Part shown: positions 51,802 through 60,191 of the stretch, one piece after another
Layout: each line of letters opens with the position of its first letter
Numbering within the stretch: position 1 is the stretch's first letter
NCBI RefSeq assembly: GCF_004339565.1
Contig: NZ_SMFZ01000001.1
Coordinates: 2,418,001 to 2,482,000, forward strand
Direction of reading: 5' to 3'
From: Pseudonocardia endophytica
GTDB taxonomy: Bacteria; Actinomycetota; Actinomycetes; Mycobacteriales; Pseudonocardiaceae
Length of the DNA stretch: 64,000 nt
Notes under the pieces: generated by a model
The model's input: only the letters and a program-made list of their open reading frames with translations
Databases searched by the model: none
What the model was told of the DNA's origin: nothing
Program-made: the position numbers and the translations under genes

Positions 51802-54555
51802 TCACAGGTCAGTGGCGTCGAGCGCCTGCCGGATTCGCTGCTCCTCGAGGCTTCCGGTGGTCTTCAGGCGAAGCAGTCGCAGACCGTAGACGTCGGCGAT
51901 CTCGTCCTTCAGGTCGTCTCGCGCCAGTTGAGCCGGGTTGTTCTCGTGGAAAGCGAATCCGTCCACCTCGACGGCCACCTGAGGCCGGTTCGTCACTCGG
52001 TTGTAGACGACGAAGTCGACCGACGCCCGGCGTCGCACGAACGCCACCTGCCGATCGGTTAGCCGTTCGAGGTCGGGCAGCAGGTTGCGCAACAGGACCT
52101 GGTTGACGACGTCGAGGTGCGCGTACTGTTTCTCGGCGAGAATATCCCGGAGAGCGGTCCAGATGATGTCCTCGGATCGGTAGGCCATCTCGTTCCGCAA
52201 CCGCGCGGCCAACGGTCGTAGCCGGTCGTTGTACTCGCGGTAGAGGAGATCGAACATCGACACGACGGCACTGTCGACGACCTCTTCTCCGGGGTTGCCG
52301 TACGCGATGTAGCCGATGAGGTCACGGAGATGTCGACTCGTCGGCATCATCGCGTTGTTGGTCACGAGGATGAAGCGGTCGACGGCCCGCGACACGGCTA
52401 CGTTGATCTTCTGCGGATCGTCGACGAACGCCAGCCCGGTCCGCCCGCGCCACGTCTCGTCCAGAACGGTCGTCATGATGACGACCGGCTTCTGGCGACC
52501 TTGGAACTTGTGGACCGTGTCGGATTGGACGTCGGCAATCAGCGCGTCTGCCACGGCGTCGGCCTGCCGTCGGTACGGAGTGGTGATACCGATGTCCGCA
52601 GCGTCGACACCGTCGCACTGGCGGGGGATCACCTCCTCCCGGATGACGTCCAGCTCGCGACGGTTGGTTCGCCCACCGCCGCGGTGCTGGCGCATGTGGT
52701 TGCCCTCCACAGTGCGCACGACGGTCATCGGGTTCGCGGTGCCGCGCGTGGTGTACGGGATCAGGTCGCCACCGTAGAACGCCTTGTTGCAGAAGCCGAT
52801 GATCCTCGGGTCACTCCGGTAGTGCTCACGGAGGAGCGTGCGCGGAAGCCTGTCGCCGTACAGCGCGATCATCGACGACAGGATGCTGTGACCATGACAG
52901 TCGTACACCGGCGACGGCGGATGGTGTGACCCCCTCACGTTGTCCGAGATGGGCGGGAGCTGGCAGAGGTCCCCGACCACGATCACGTTCCGGCAGCTGG
53001 ACAGTGCGAGCACCGAAGTCAACAGATCGACCTGCGAGGCCTCGTCGATGACGAGGTAGTCCAGCAGATACCCACCAGCCAGGTTCCGCCGCAGCGAATG
53101 GCAGGTGCTCAGTACCACGGGATAGTCATCGAGGAACCGTGCGAACGTGGGCGCGCGCCGATAACTCTGCGCCGTGTACGTCTCCGGCGTCCGGCCGTAG
53201 TATCGCGCGTCGAGTGCCGTTCTGAGTGCGCGCCCGGACAGGTCCTGGTGCTCGTCGGCCAGCCGGTCGAAGTCGGCCGTGCGCAGTGTCTCCTCGGCTG
53301 AGTCGATCTCGGCCTGCAGTTCGGCGATCCGTTTGTCGTAGTAGGCCCGCTGCAACCGCAGCACGACGGCGGTGTCCTGCGGGTCGAGATTCCCGAGTGC
53401 CCCGTACCGGAAGAAGCGCCGGATCCTTCGGAGAAGTCCGGGCCGACTGCCGTCGTCCTCCAGTCCCGTCTCGACGATGTAGTCGAGAATGCGCCCGGAC
53501 GAGCGGCGCAGCAGCGGAAGGTGCTCCAGATCGGGTACCTGATCCTGCTCGAGATGGCGCGCGAAGTGCCGTAGTTCCAGCCGGTACGCGTCGAGCTCTC
53601 CGCGCCGTTCGGCGCGGACTCGCTCGGTGCACTGCAGGTCCCGGAGGCGACGATCGAGCTCGATCAGCCGATCGGGCTGCGGAGGTGCGGATCCGGTTGC
53701 GCGCAGCGTGGACTCCACCTGCGCGTTCCGCCTCGCCTGAGCCGCGAAGAAGGACTCCGTCTTCTCCTTGTTGCCGAGGCTCGCGACGATATGGCCGAAC
53801 CCGAGGTCGTCGAGCTTCTCACCCACGTTCTCCACCGCAGCGTTCGTGTACGAGATCACCCCGACGCTGCCCAGCCGAGCGCTGACGATGTTGGCGACCA
53901 GATTGAGGATCGTCTCCGTCTTTCCGGTACCGGGCGGACCCTCGATGACCGATATCGACCGCCTGAGGCCGAGTTCGACGGCGGTCCGCTGGCTGAGGTT
54001 GCACCGGAACGGAAAGATCAGGGAGGTGTCCGGATCCCGCTCGACGACGGGCGTCGCCCGTAGGTAGGTCCCGAGAACGCTCTCCGGATGGACGAAATCC
54101 AGCCGACGATACGGATCCCGTAGAGGGTCGTCCTCTGGCCGTCCGTCGACGACCTCGCGGAAGTACCTCAGCACCTCGGCCGCGCCTCGCTCCTGCTCGG
54201 CACTCGTCACGACCCGGATCAGAGAAGCCGGGAACGTGTAGTGATCCGCGTCGCCGCGGAAGACTCGCCACCACTCACCGTCGCGGTCGGAGAAGATCAG
54301 GACGGCGGTGACCCGGCTCCAGCACACGCCGGCAACCTCGATGCGCATCCGCGCGTCGAGCGGCAGCGGCCGAGGCGCGCGCAGGATCCGGACGTTGCCC
54401 GGACGGTAGGTATACGACCTGCGTCCCCCGCGGAACGCGATGTGGGTCGTGCCGTCGGAACCGACGTCGTAGCGATCCACGTCCCTGGTGCGGTCCGAGA
54501 GCAGGCCGGTGCTCTTGTCGGTGATCAGAACGGCTTCACCACGAGGGTCGATCAC
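51802..54555 (-). CDS. SF1 helicase fused to a C-terminal Vsr/DUF2726-like nuclease
   Basis: The protein is 917 residues. Residues 1-190 form a beta-rich domain I do not recognise. Walker A is GPPGTGKT (206-213), Walker B is DEAS (504-507), and VVGDLCQLPP, LREHYRSDPRIIGFCN, VHKFQGRQKPVVIMTT and KINVAVSRAVDRF complete an AAA_11/AAA_12 (COG1112) SF1 helicase. A helical insert of about 200 residues separates Walker A and B. The end (846-917) carries SVDFVVYN (D847), VAVEVDGFAFH (E863, D865, H870) and a conserved DDLKDEI, a PD-(D/E)xK nuclease of the Vsr/DUF2726 type. GTG start, alone between the ssrA terminator and the P450 pair. A defence role is plausible but not shown. Confidence 0.85.
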   Translation of the reverse strand: MIDPRGEAVLITDKSTGLLSDRTRDVDRYDVGSDGTTHIAFRGGRRSYTYRPGNVRILRAPRPLPLDARMRIEVAGVCWSRVTAVLIFSDRDGEWWRVFRGDADHYTFPASLIRVVTSAEQERGAAEVLRYFREVVDGRPEDDPLRDPYRRLDFVHPESVLGTYLRATPVVERDPDTSLIFPFRCNLSQRTAVELGLRRSISVIEGPPGTGKTETILNLVANIVSARLGSVGVISYTNAAVENVGEKLDDLGFGHIVASLGNKEKTESFFAAQARRNAQVESTLRATGSAPPQPDRLIELDRRLRDLQCTERVRAERRGELDAYRLELRHFARHLEQDQVPDLEHLPLLRRSSGRILDYIVETGLEDDGSRPGLLRRIRRFFRYGALGNLDPQDTAVVLRLQRAYYDKRIAELQAEIDSAEETLRTADFDRLADEHQDLSGRALRTALDARYYGRTPETYTAQSYRRAPTFARFLDDYPVVLSTCHSLRRNLAGGYLLDYLVIDEASQVDLLTSVLALSSCRNVIVVGDLCQLPPISDNVRGSHHPPSPVYDCHGHSILSSMIALYGDRLPRTLLREHYRSDPRIIGFCNKAFYGGDLIPYTTRGTANPMTVVRTVEGNHMRQHRGGGRTNRRELDVIREEVIPRQCDGVDAADIGITTPYRRQADAVADALIADVQSDTVHKFQGRQKPVVIMTTVLDETWRGRTGLAFVDDPQKINVAVSRAVDRFILVTNNAMMPTSRHLRDLIGYIAYGNPGEEVVDSAVVSMFDLLYREYNDRLRPLAARLRNEMAYRSEDIIWTALRDILAEKQYAHLDVVNQVLLRNLLPDLERLTDRQVAFVRRRASVDFVVYNRVTNRPQVAVEVDGFAFHENNPAQLARDDLKDEIADVYGLRLLRLKTTGSLEEQRIRQALDATDL

Positions 54556-54556
54556 A

Positions 54557-54606
54557 CGGTCTCCCGAGAGTTGGCCCTGTCACCAACAGTGACATGAGGG
54601 AGACCG
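54557..54606 (-). promoter_or_regulatory. Nested inverted repeats upstream of the helicase-nuclease
   Basis: TGTCAC-N5-GTGACA (54578-54594) is a perfect 6-base-arm palindrome. Around it CGGTCTCCC (54557-54565) pairs with GGGAGACCG (54598-54606). Both lie directly before the helicase start, so they are candidate operator or transcript-end structures controlling it. Confidence 0.5.
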
Positions 54607-54640
54607 GATGTCACGAATGGGTTCGCACCTGCGAACGAGA

Positions 54641-54678
54641 ACGGGGCCGCACCCACCGGCTGGTGGATGCGGCCCCGT
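54641..54678 (-). terminator. tmRNA terminator hairpin
   Basis: ACGGGGCCGCA (54641-54651) pairs with 54668-54678, and an inner CCACC/GGTGG stem extends it. It begins 17 bases past the tmRNA 3' end. A second hairpin, GTTCGCA-CC-TGCGAAC, follows at 54621-54636. Confidence 0.75.
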
Positions 54679-54694
54679 CTGCGGTTTCACTGGG

Positions 54695-55078
54695 TGGAGG
54701 TGCCGGGAATCGAACCCGGGTCCTCCGTCGGTTCACGAGGGCTTCTCCGTGTGCAGTCTGCTGGGTCTCTACTCGGGTCCACCGCTCACGCAGACAAGCC
54801 GGTGTGACGACCCCAGTCACTGTTTGGTGTTCCGTACGGCCCCGTGACCGGGCCGGACGGTGAGTCCCCTAGATGATGCCGGGATCCGGGGCGGGGACGC
54901 CCCCGGTCCGACAGCCTCTACCTGACTAGATCAGGCAGCAAGAGCGAGGTCGCTCTTGGCGGCAGCGGGACTGTTGTCCGCATTTATTGTTTGCGACGTC
55001 ATGGTTAACGAGATCATCGCCGCTTTCCTCGACACGCTTCACCTCGATCGACGATCGGAGTCGAAACCGTTCACCCCC
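54695..55078 (-). ncRNA. ssrA: tmRNA (transfer-messenger RNA)
   Basis: The 384-base RNA begins GGGGGTGAACGGTTTCGACT and ends in a T-arm GGTTCGATTCC with an acceptor stem that has the alanine G3-U70 pair. The tag reading frame is 54981-54931: resume codon GCG, peptide ADNSPAAAKSDLALAA, stop TGA. The preceding AATAAAT resembles the mycobacterial sequence before its resume codon. An alternative frame from GCAAACAAT would not end in the degradation signal LALAA. It rescues stalled ribosomes with SmpB, encoded at 62376. Confidence 0.96.
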
Positions 55079-55183
55079 TTGGCGTGGTACGCCGGCCCGG
55101 CGTTCCCGGGCGGTCACCCAGCATAACGCGCCCGCCATCGCGGATCATCCCGGTTCCACGACGGCGGTCCTAAGCTCCCGAGT

Positions 55184-55202
55184 GGTACCATAAAGCGGTA
55201 CA
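55184..55202 (+). promoter_or_regulatory. Toxin-antitoxin operator with two GGTAC repeats
   Basis: GGTACC at 55184-55189 and GGTACA at 55197-55202 are 13 bases apart, with CATAAAG between as a possible -10. They lie directly upstream of the antitoxin gene; YefM-type antitoxins bind short GTAC-centred repeats. Confidence 0.5.
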
Positions 55203-55211
55203 AGCGAGGTG

Positions 55212-55481
55212 ATGACCGTGGCGCTGTCGGCGAGCGAGGCTCGCAAACTGCTCTTCCCGCTGATCGAGCAGGTCAACAACGACCAGGTGCCAGTGGAGAT
55301 CGTCTCCAGGACCGGCACCGCCTTCCTGGTCTCTGCCGACCAGTGGCGATCCCTCCAGGAGACCGCCTACCTTCTCCGCTCGCCGGCCAACGCCGAGCGC
55401 CTGCTCCGCAGCATCGCGGAAGCGGAGTCGGGGCATGGCGAGCCCCACGAGCTGATCGATCCCGGGCACGATGTCGCGTGA
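55212..55481 (+). CDS. yefM: YefM-type antitoxin (Phd/YefM family)
   Basis: The protein is 89 residues. N-terminal DNA-binding half LSASEARKLLFPLIEQVNND and TAFLVSADQWRSLQETAYLLRSPANAERLLRSI match YefM closely (ETAYLLRSPANA). The C-terminal tail neutralises the toxin. ATG 55212 or the GTG three bases before it could start. The toxin gene overlaps its stop (GTGA). Confidence 0.93.
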   Translation: MTVALSASEARKLLFPLIEQVNNDQVPVEIVSRTGTAFLVSADQWRSLQETAYLLRSPANAERLLRSIAEAESGHGEPHELIDPGHDVA

Positions 55482-55729
55482 AGGTCACCTTCACACGTGA
55501 CGGCTGGGCGGACTACACCTCGTGGGCCAACGAGCGGGCGACGCTAAAGCGGATCAACAGGATGATCGAGGAAGCCGTGCGTGACCCCGCGGTCGGCATC
55601 GGCAAGCCTGAACGGCTGTCGCACAACCTGTCCGGTTACTGGTCCCGCCGCATCACAGACGAACACCGCCTCGTCTACCGCGTCCGCGACGAGGAGCTCG
55701 TCATCGTGCAGGCCCGTTATCACTACTGA
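55478..55729 (+). CDS. yoeB: YoeB-type mRNA interferase toxin
   Basis: The protein is 83 residues. KPERLSHNLSGYWSRRITDEHRLVYRV and the terminal RYHY match YoeB of Escherichia coli, including the glutamate of KPE-L, the arginine of HRLVY and the final His-Tyr that form the active site. It cuts mRNA in the ribosomal A site. All key residues are present, so it is probably active. Its 3' end overlaps the convergent amidohydrolase gene by seven bases. Confidence 0.95.
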   Translation: MKVTFTRDGWADYTSWANERATLKRINRMIEEAVRDPAVGIGKPERLSHNLSGYWSRRITDEHRLVYRVRDEELVIVQARYHY

Positions 55730-56637
55730 TCGTCGAGACCCAGCAGCGCTGACGGCGCGTCGTGCAGGACGGAGCGCAGGAACGCGAGACCGAGACGGTC
55801 GTCCGCGGCGGCCCACGACTGGATCGTCCGCAGCTGCTCGGCGTACTCGTACGGGATGTTCGGGAAGTCGGTGCCGAGCACGACGCGGCCGGGGAACTCG
55901 GTCAGCAGCGCGGGCCATTCCGCCGGCAGCGGAGCCATGGCCTCGGTGAACGCGGTACCGACCATCGTCGTGTCGATCAGGACGTTCTCGTGTCGGCGCA
56001 GGATCTCCAGGGCGCCGGTGTAGTCCGGGAGCCCGGCGTGGGCGATCACCACCCGCAGGCCGGGATGCGCGTCGAGCACCTCGCCGAACAGGTCCATGCC
56101 GGTGTACTTCCCGGGGATCGGCCCGTTGCCGCAGTGCACGATCGCCGGCACGCCCGCCTCGGCGAGCAGGCCCCACGCGTCGCGGAGCAGCTCGTCGCGC
56201 GGGTCGTAACGCCCGACCTGTACGTGCGACTTGACCAGCCGCGCGCCCTTCTCGACGGCCGCGCCCAGATAGTCGACGACGTCCGGCTCCGGGTAGAGCG
56301 TGGCCGTCCGGACCGCGTCCGGGTGCTCGTCGCAGAACTCGCCCGCCCACTCGGTGAGCCACCGGCCCATGCCCGGCTTGTGCGGGTAGGTCAGCGGCGC
56401 GAACCGGCGGACGCCGAGCCGCCGGAGCACCGCGACCCGCTCGGACTGGGGCAGCCGGTAGCGGATCGGCCAGTCCCGTCCGTAGTGCTCCCTGGCCTCG
56501 TCGAAGTACGCCCAGACCTTGCGCAGCATGCGCTCCGGCAGGAAGTGCACGTGCGCGTCGACGAGACCGGGGAGGCCGAGCTCGGCCGTCCAGCGGGGGA
56601 CGTCGTCGTCGGAGTCCGGCGGGGCGGGGAGATCCAC
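55723..56637 (-). CDS. Amidohydrolase-family (amidohydrolase_2) metal-dependent hydrolase
   Basis: The protein is 304 residues. VDAHVHFLP (metal His pair), KSHVQVG, AIVHCGNG, VVIAHAGLPDY and LGTDFPNIPY give the metal-binding order of the TIM-barrel amidohydrolase_2 group, including ACMSD-like decarboxylases. The substrate is unknown. GTG 56637; 32 bases separate it from the copper amine oxidase stop, so it can belong to that transcript and may process an aldehyde-derived product. Confidence 0.85.
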   Translation of the reverse strand: MDLPAPPDSDDDVPRWTAELGLPGLVDAHVHFLPERMLRKVWAYFDEAREHYGRDWPIRYRLPQSERVAVLRRLGVRRFAPLTYPHKPGMGRWLTEWAGEFCDEHPDAVRTATLYPEPDVVDYLGAAVEKGARLVKSHVQVGRYDPRDELLRDAWGLLAEAGVPAIVHCGNGPIPGKYTGMDLFGEVLDAHPGLRVVIAHAGLPDYTGALEILRRHENVLIDTTMVGTAFTEAMAPLPAEWPALLTEFPGRVVLGTDFPNIPYEYAEQLRTIQSWAAADDRLGLAFLRSVLHDAPSALLGLDDQ

Positions 56638-56669
56638 CCCAGCACGGTACGACGTCCCCCGCCGTACGG

Positions 56670-58565
56670 TTACTCGCCGCCGCCGCAGTGAGCGCTACGG
56701 GTGGGCGGCACGTCGAGCGCCGGGTTGCGGTCGAAGAAGTTGACCGGCTTGAGCGTGAAGCCGGTGTAGTCCACCGGCATGACCGGCCAGTCCTCCGTGC
56801 GCGGGAAGTGCGTCGTGCCGAACGTGTGCCAGACGACGATGTCCTCGCCGTCGACGTCGCGGTCCGCCGCCGTCCACGCCGGAAGCCCTGCACCGCCCGC
56901 GTTCTGGTTCACGAAGTCCCCCGCCGGGTAGCGCTCCGAGTGCTCGTAGCGGGTGACCCACAGGTTGCGGGTCGCGAACGTGGCCCGCCCCCGGATCGAC
57001 GAGTTCTCGTCGGCCAGCAGCGTCGCCTTGTTCTCCGGGATCAGCGCGTAGCCGACGTTCTGGCCGAGCGCGTTCTGCTTGTCCCGGTTGACCACGTGCC
57101 AGGTCCGCACGACCGACCCGTCGTTGACCCGCTGGGCCTCGGACTCCGTCGTCAGCGGCGTGACCTTCTTGCGGAACGCGTTGCCGTACAGGTTGCCCTC
57201 GCCCATCGGCACGCGCTCGGCCTCGACCTCCTCGACGGCGTTGCGGACGCCGTCGACGGTCATGTCCAGCCGGGCACAGAACAGGTGCTGGTGGTACGGA
57301 GCCCCGACACCGGGCGCGACCTCGCTCGCGTACTCCCCCGGCGTGCCGGACGCGAACACGATGCCGGTCGCCTTGCACTCGAGCTGGATCGTGCCGTCGA
57401 GGTAGAGGTACCAGTAGAAGCCGTAGTCGTAGTTGCCGATCGGCACGAAGAAGCTCAGCACCAGGCGTCGCTGCCGTCGCACCTCGCTGGCCTGGGTGAA
57501 GAACACGTCGGTGTGCTTCCACAGCACGCCGTAGTCCTCCTCGTGCATGCAGATCGCGTTCTCGATCGTGCGCGGGTTGCCGAAGTCGTCGGCGATCGTC
57601 GCGTCGGTGTAGTGGATGTCGCCGAGGCAGTCGCAGCCGAGCGTCAACGAGTCGGCGTAGCGGGCGAACATGTACTCGCCGCAGTCGAAGTAGTTCTGCC
57701 AGAAGCGGACCGGGGCCGGGTCGGCGTAGGGCACGACCATCTCGGCGACGCTGGCCCGGTAGACGATCGGGCGGCCGTCGAACGAGATCTGGTGCAGGGT
57801 GAGGCCCTCGCGCTCGTTGAAGCCGTAGCGCAGGTCCCACTTGCCCCAGCGGACGCGGTTGCCCTCGACGGTGAAGCTGCGCCCCTCCGGCTGGGTGATC
57901 TCGATCGGCTTGAGCGAGTCCAGCGGCGGGCCCTGCACGTCGGGGTCCTGGAAGTTGCCGGACCCGTCCGGCACCGGCACCTGCTGGTGGTCGATCACCT
58001 TGTCGACGGTGCGCGCGGTGAGGTCGACGTAGGCGACGAGGCCGTCCACCGGGTGCGCCCACGGGTGGTCGTCCGGGCCGTCCTGGCGGAACGCGAACGC
58101 GCGGGCCAGCCGCCGTCCGGTCTCCTCGGGGTAGTCGTAGACCCCCGCGGACAGCGGCACGGCGCGCACCGACGCCGGGTCGATCCCGCGGGCCGCCAGT
58201 GCGTCCGTCCATCGTGGATCGGCGTTGAGGATGTCCTCCATCGGCTCGAACTCGGAGTCGATGATCGGCGGCTGGCCGTCGCGCGGCGGGTCGAGCTCGC
58301 GGGAGGAGACGACCTCCCTCGCATCCGTCGACACGACCGTGTCCCAGGACCGGCCGGTGTTCAGGTCGAGCAGGACGGCCCGGAAGCGGCGGTCGGTCGG
58401 GCCGCCGGCCAGCACCTCGTCCTTCGGCGGCTCCTCCGGCGCGAAGAACGCGTAGCGGACGGAGTCGGTCAGCAGCCCGGCCCCGGTGAGGACCTCGCGG
58501 ACCGTGCGGACCTCCGCCTCGGTCGTCATCTCCAGGGCGTGTGTGCGGTTCTCCAGTGTGGTCAC
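56670..58565 (-). CDS. Copper amine oxidase (primary-amine/tyramine oxidase)
   Basis: The protein is 631 residues. The cofactor tyrosine is Y379 in GNYDY, the catalytic base D294 in YFDCGEY, and the copper ligands H425, H427 (YHQH) and H586 (THFPRTEDWPVMP). These sit within a few residues of the Arthrobacter globiformis enzyme positions. It oxidises a primary amine to aldehyde, ammonia and peroxide. GTG 58565 with GGGGA upstream. It follows the APC permease by 11 bases, forming an uptake-oxidation pair. Confidence 0.95.
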   Translation of the reverse strand: MTTLENRTHALEMTTEAEVRTVREVLTGAGLLTDSVRYAFFAPEEPPKDEVLAGGPTDRRFRAVLLDLNTGRSWDTVVSTDAREVVSSRELDPPRDGQPPIIDSEFEPMEDILNADPRWTDALAARGIDPASVRAVPLSAGVYDYPEETGRRLARAFAFRQDGPDDHPWAHPVDGLVAYVDLTARTVDKVIDHQQVPVPDGSGNFQDPDVQGPPLDSLKPIEITQPEGRSFTVEGNRVRWGKWDLRYGFNEREGLTLHQISFDGRPIVYRASVAEMVVPYADPAPVRFWQNYFDCGEYMFARYADSLTLGCDCLGDIHYTDATIADDFGNPRTIENAICMHEEDYGVLWKHTDVFFTQASEVRRQRRLVLSFFVPIGNYDYGFYWYLYLDGTIQLECKATGIVFASGTPGEYASEVAPGVGAPYHQHLFCARLDMTVDGVRNAVEEVEAERVPMGEGNLYGNAFRKKVTPLTTESEAQRVNDGSVVRTWHVVNRDKQNALGQNVGYALIPENKATLLADENSSIRGRATFATRNLWVTRYEHSERYPAGDFVNQNAGGAGLPAWTAADRDVDGEDIVVWHTFGTTHFPRTEDWPVMPVDYTGFTLKPVNFFDRNPALDVPPTRSAHCGGGE

Positions 58566-58576
58566 GGATGTCCCCT

Positions 58577-60004
58577 TCAGGCGGCGGGCGCGGTCGGCGT
58601 AGGAGTAGATTCGGACAGAACGGACGGTCGGCGCAACGACCAGACGATGCCGACGACGAACGCGAGCACCAGCACCGCGCCGATCGCGGTGGCCAGCGCC
58701 GGCGAGCCGCCGATCAGGGTCGGGAAGTTGCTCACCGTCAGGACCAGGCACGTCAGCAGCCCGAGCATGCCCAGTACGGGTGCGACGAGCGTGTGCCACA
58801 CCCGGGTGTCCGCCCGGCTCCGGCGGAAGTAGGCGAGCACGGCGGCCGACGTCAGCGTCATCAGCGCGAGCACGCCCAGCGTCGCGGTGCCGGCCATCCA
58901 CGCGAACACCTGCGCGACCGGATCCATCCCGGCCAGCGCGAACACGACGATGAACGCGGCCGCGACGACGGTCTGGGTGGCCGACGCGACGTGCGGCGAG
59001 CGGTGCTTGGGGTGGCTGGTGCCGCAGGCCCGGTGCAGCGCGCCGGTCTTCCCGAGCGCGAAGTAGTAGCGGGCGAGCACGTTGTGGAACGACAGCGCAG
59101 CGGCGAACAGGCTGGTCATCAGCAGCACCTGCGCGATGTCGCCGCCGACGGGGCCGAGGACGTTCGTGACCGTCGTGATGATCATGTTGCCGGGGTCGGC
59201 GCCGGCGGCCTCGACGGCGGCGGCGTCGCCCCACGCGGACACGACCGACCAGCTCGAGACGGTGTAGAACACGCCGATCAGCAGCAGCGCTGCGTACGTG
59301 GCGCGCGGGATCGTGCGCTGCGGGTCGCGGGCCTCGTCGCGGAACACGGCCGTCGCCTCGAACCCGATGAACGACGCGATCGCGAACATGATCGCGATGC
59401 CGAGCGAGCCGGACACCCACTGCGGCGGGGCCAGGAACGCGGTCGAGAGGTGCTGTCCCCGGGCGACGACGACGGCGTCGAACACCAGCACGATCGCCAC
59501 CTCGGCGATCAGCAGCAGGCCGAGCACCCGCCCGGACAGCTCGATGTGCCGGTAGCCGAGCACGCCGACGACGGCGATCGCCACCAGCGCCCACAGCCAC
59601 CACGGCAGCGCCGGCCCGCCCCAGTGCTGGACGAGCCCGTCGACGACGGCGCCGAGGTAACCGAACACGGCGAGCTGCACGGCCGCGTACGTGACCAGTG
59701 CGAGGAACGCGGCGCCGAGGCCGGGCGCCCGGCCGAGTCCCTGCTGGACGTAGGCGTAGAACGCGCCGGCCTGCGGGACGTGGCGGCTCATCGCGCAGAA
59801 TCCGACCGCGAACAGCAGCAGCACGGCGCAGCAGAGCGCGAACGTGATCGGGAACGCGGGGCCGTTGCCCGCGGCGAGCCCGAGCGGGACCGTGCCGGCG
59901 ATCACCGTCAACGGCGCGGCCGCGGCGACGACCATGAAGACGATCGACCCGACCCCGAGGCGTCCGGTGAGGGTGTGTGATCGTTCCGTACCCGTGTCGC
60001 TCAT
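58577..60004 (-). CDS. APC-family amino acid/amine permease
   Basis: The protein is 475 residues with about 12 membrane segments and the family entry motif VGSIVFMVVAAAAPLTVIAG; the G-F-E-A-T region (IGFEATAVFRDEARDPQRTIPRA) near 230 marks APC transporters. GGGAGG precedes the ATG. It is coupled to the copper amine oxidase and divergent from a second permease. It probably imports the amine. Confidence 0.9.
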   Translation of the reverse strand: MSDTGTERSHTLTGRLGVGSIVFMVVAAAAPLTVIAGTVPLGLAAGNGPAFPITFALCCAVLLLFAVGFCAMSRHVPQAGAFYAYVQQGLGRAPGLGAAFLALVTYAAVQLAVFGYLGAVVDGLVQHWGGPALPWWLWALVAIAVVGVLGYRHIELSGRVLGLLLIAEVAIVLVFDAVVVARGQHLSTAFLAPPQWVSGSLGIAIMFAIASFIGFEATAVFRDEARDPQRTIPRATYAALLLIGVFYTVSSWSVVSAWGDAAAVEAAGADPGNMIITTVTNVLGPVGGDIAQVLLMTSLFAAALSFHNVLARYYFALGKTGALHRACGTSHPKHRSPHVASATQTVVAAAFIVVFALAGMDPVAQVFAWMAGTATLGVLALMTLTSAAVLAYFRRSRADTRVWHTLVAPVLGMLGLLTCLVLTVSNFPTLIGGSPALATAIGAVLVLAFVVGIVWSLRRPSVLSESTPTPTAPAA

Positions 60005-60073
60005 GAAGGCCTCCCAGGCCATCCGGGTCCTGTGACGCCGAGCACCCTGCGCGGGCACCACGGCGGGGTCAAA

Positions 60074-60120
60074 GGCCGTTCTCATTCGACCCGCTGGTGC
60101 GTGCCGGTCGTTCTCATTCG
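60074..60120. promoter_or_regulatory. Two direct repeats GG(C/T)CGTTCTCATTCG
   Basis: A 15-base direct repeat occurs at 60074-60088 and 60106-60120, 32 bases apart (about three helical turns), differing at one base. It lies between the divergent permeases and is a candidate site for the IclR regulator. Confidence 0.6.
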
Positions 60121-60191
60121 GGAGTCGTCGCTGGTCATCGGGCTGTTGCCGGCGGTTACGATCGCGCCCTGCCACCTGAGGAGCAGAGCGG

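Noticed and set aside
54594..54863. Short plus-strand frames with AGNRTRVLRRFTRAS-like sequence
   Set aside because: They are antisense translations of the tmRNA 3' end, a common false gene.
51802..55078. Prophage or integrative element at ssrA
   Set aside because: No integrase, excisionase or repeated ssrA 3' end is visible; only the single helicase-nuclease gene is unusual.
54926..55138. Minus-strand 70-codon frame ending NNKCGQQSRC...SCCLI
   Set aside because: It lies inside ssrA and reads the tag region in the wrong frame; the LALAA frame is the tag.
58541..59980. 479-residue plus-strand open frame opposite the APC permease
   Set aside because: It is a low-complexity Arg/Glu/Asp/Gly antisense frame; the permease on the minus strand is convincing.
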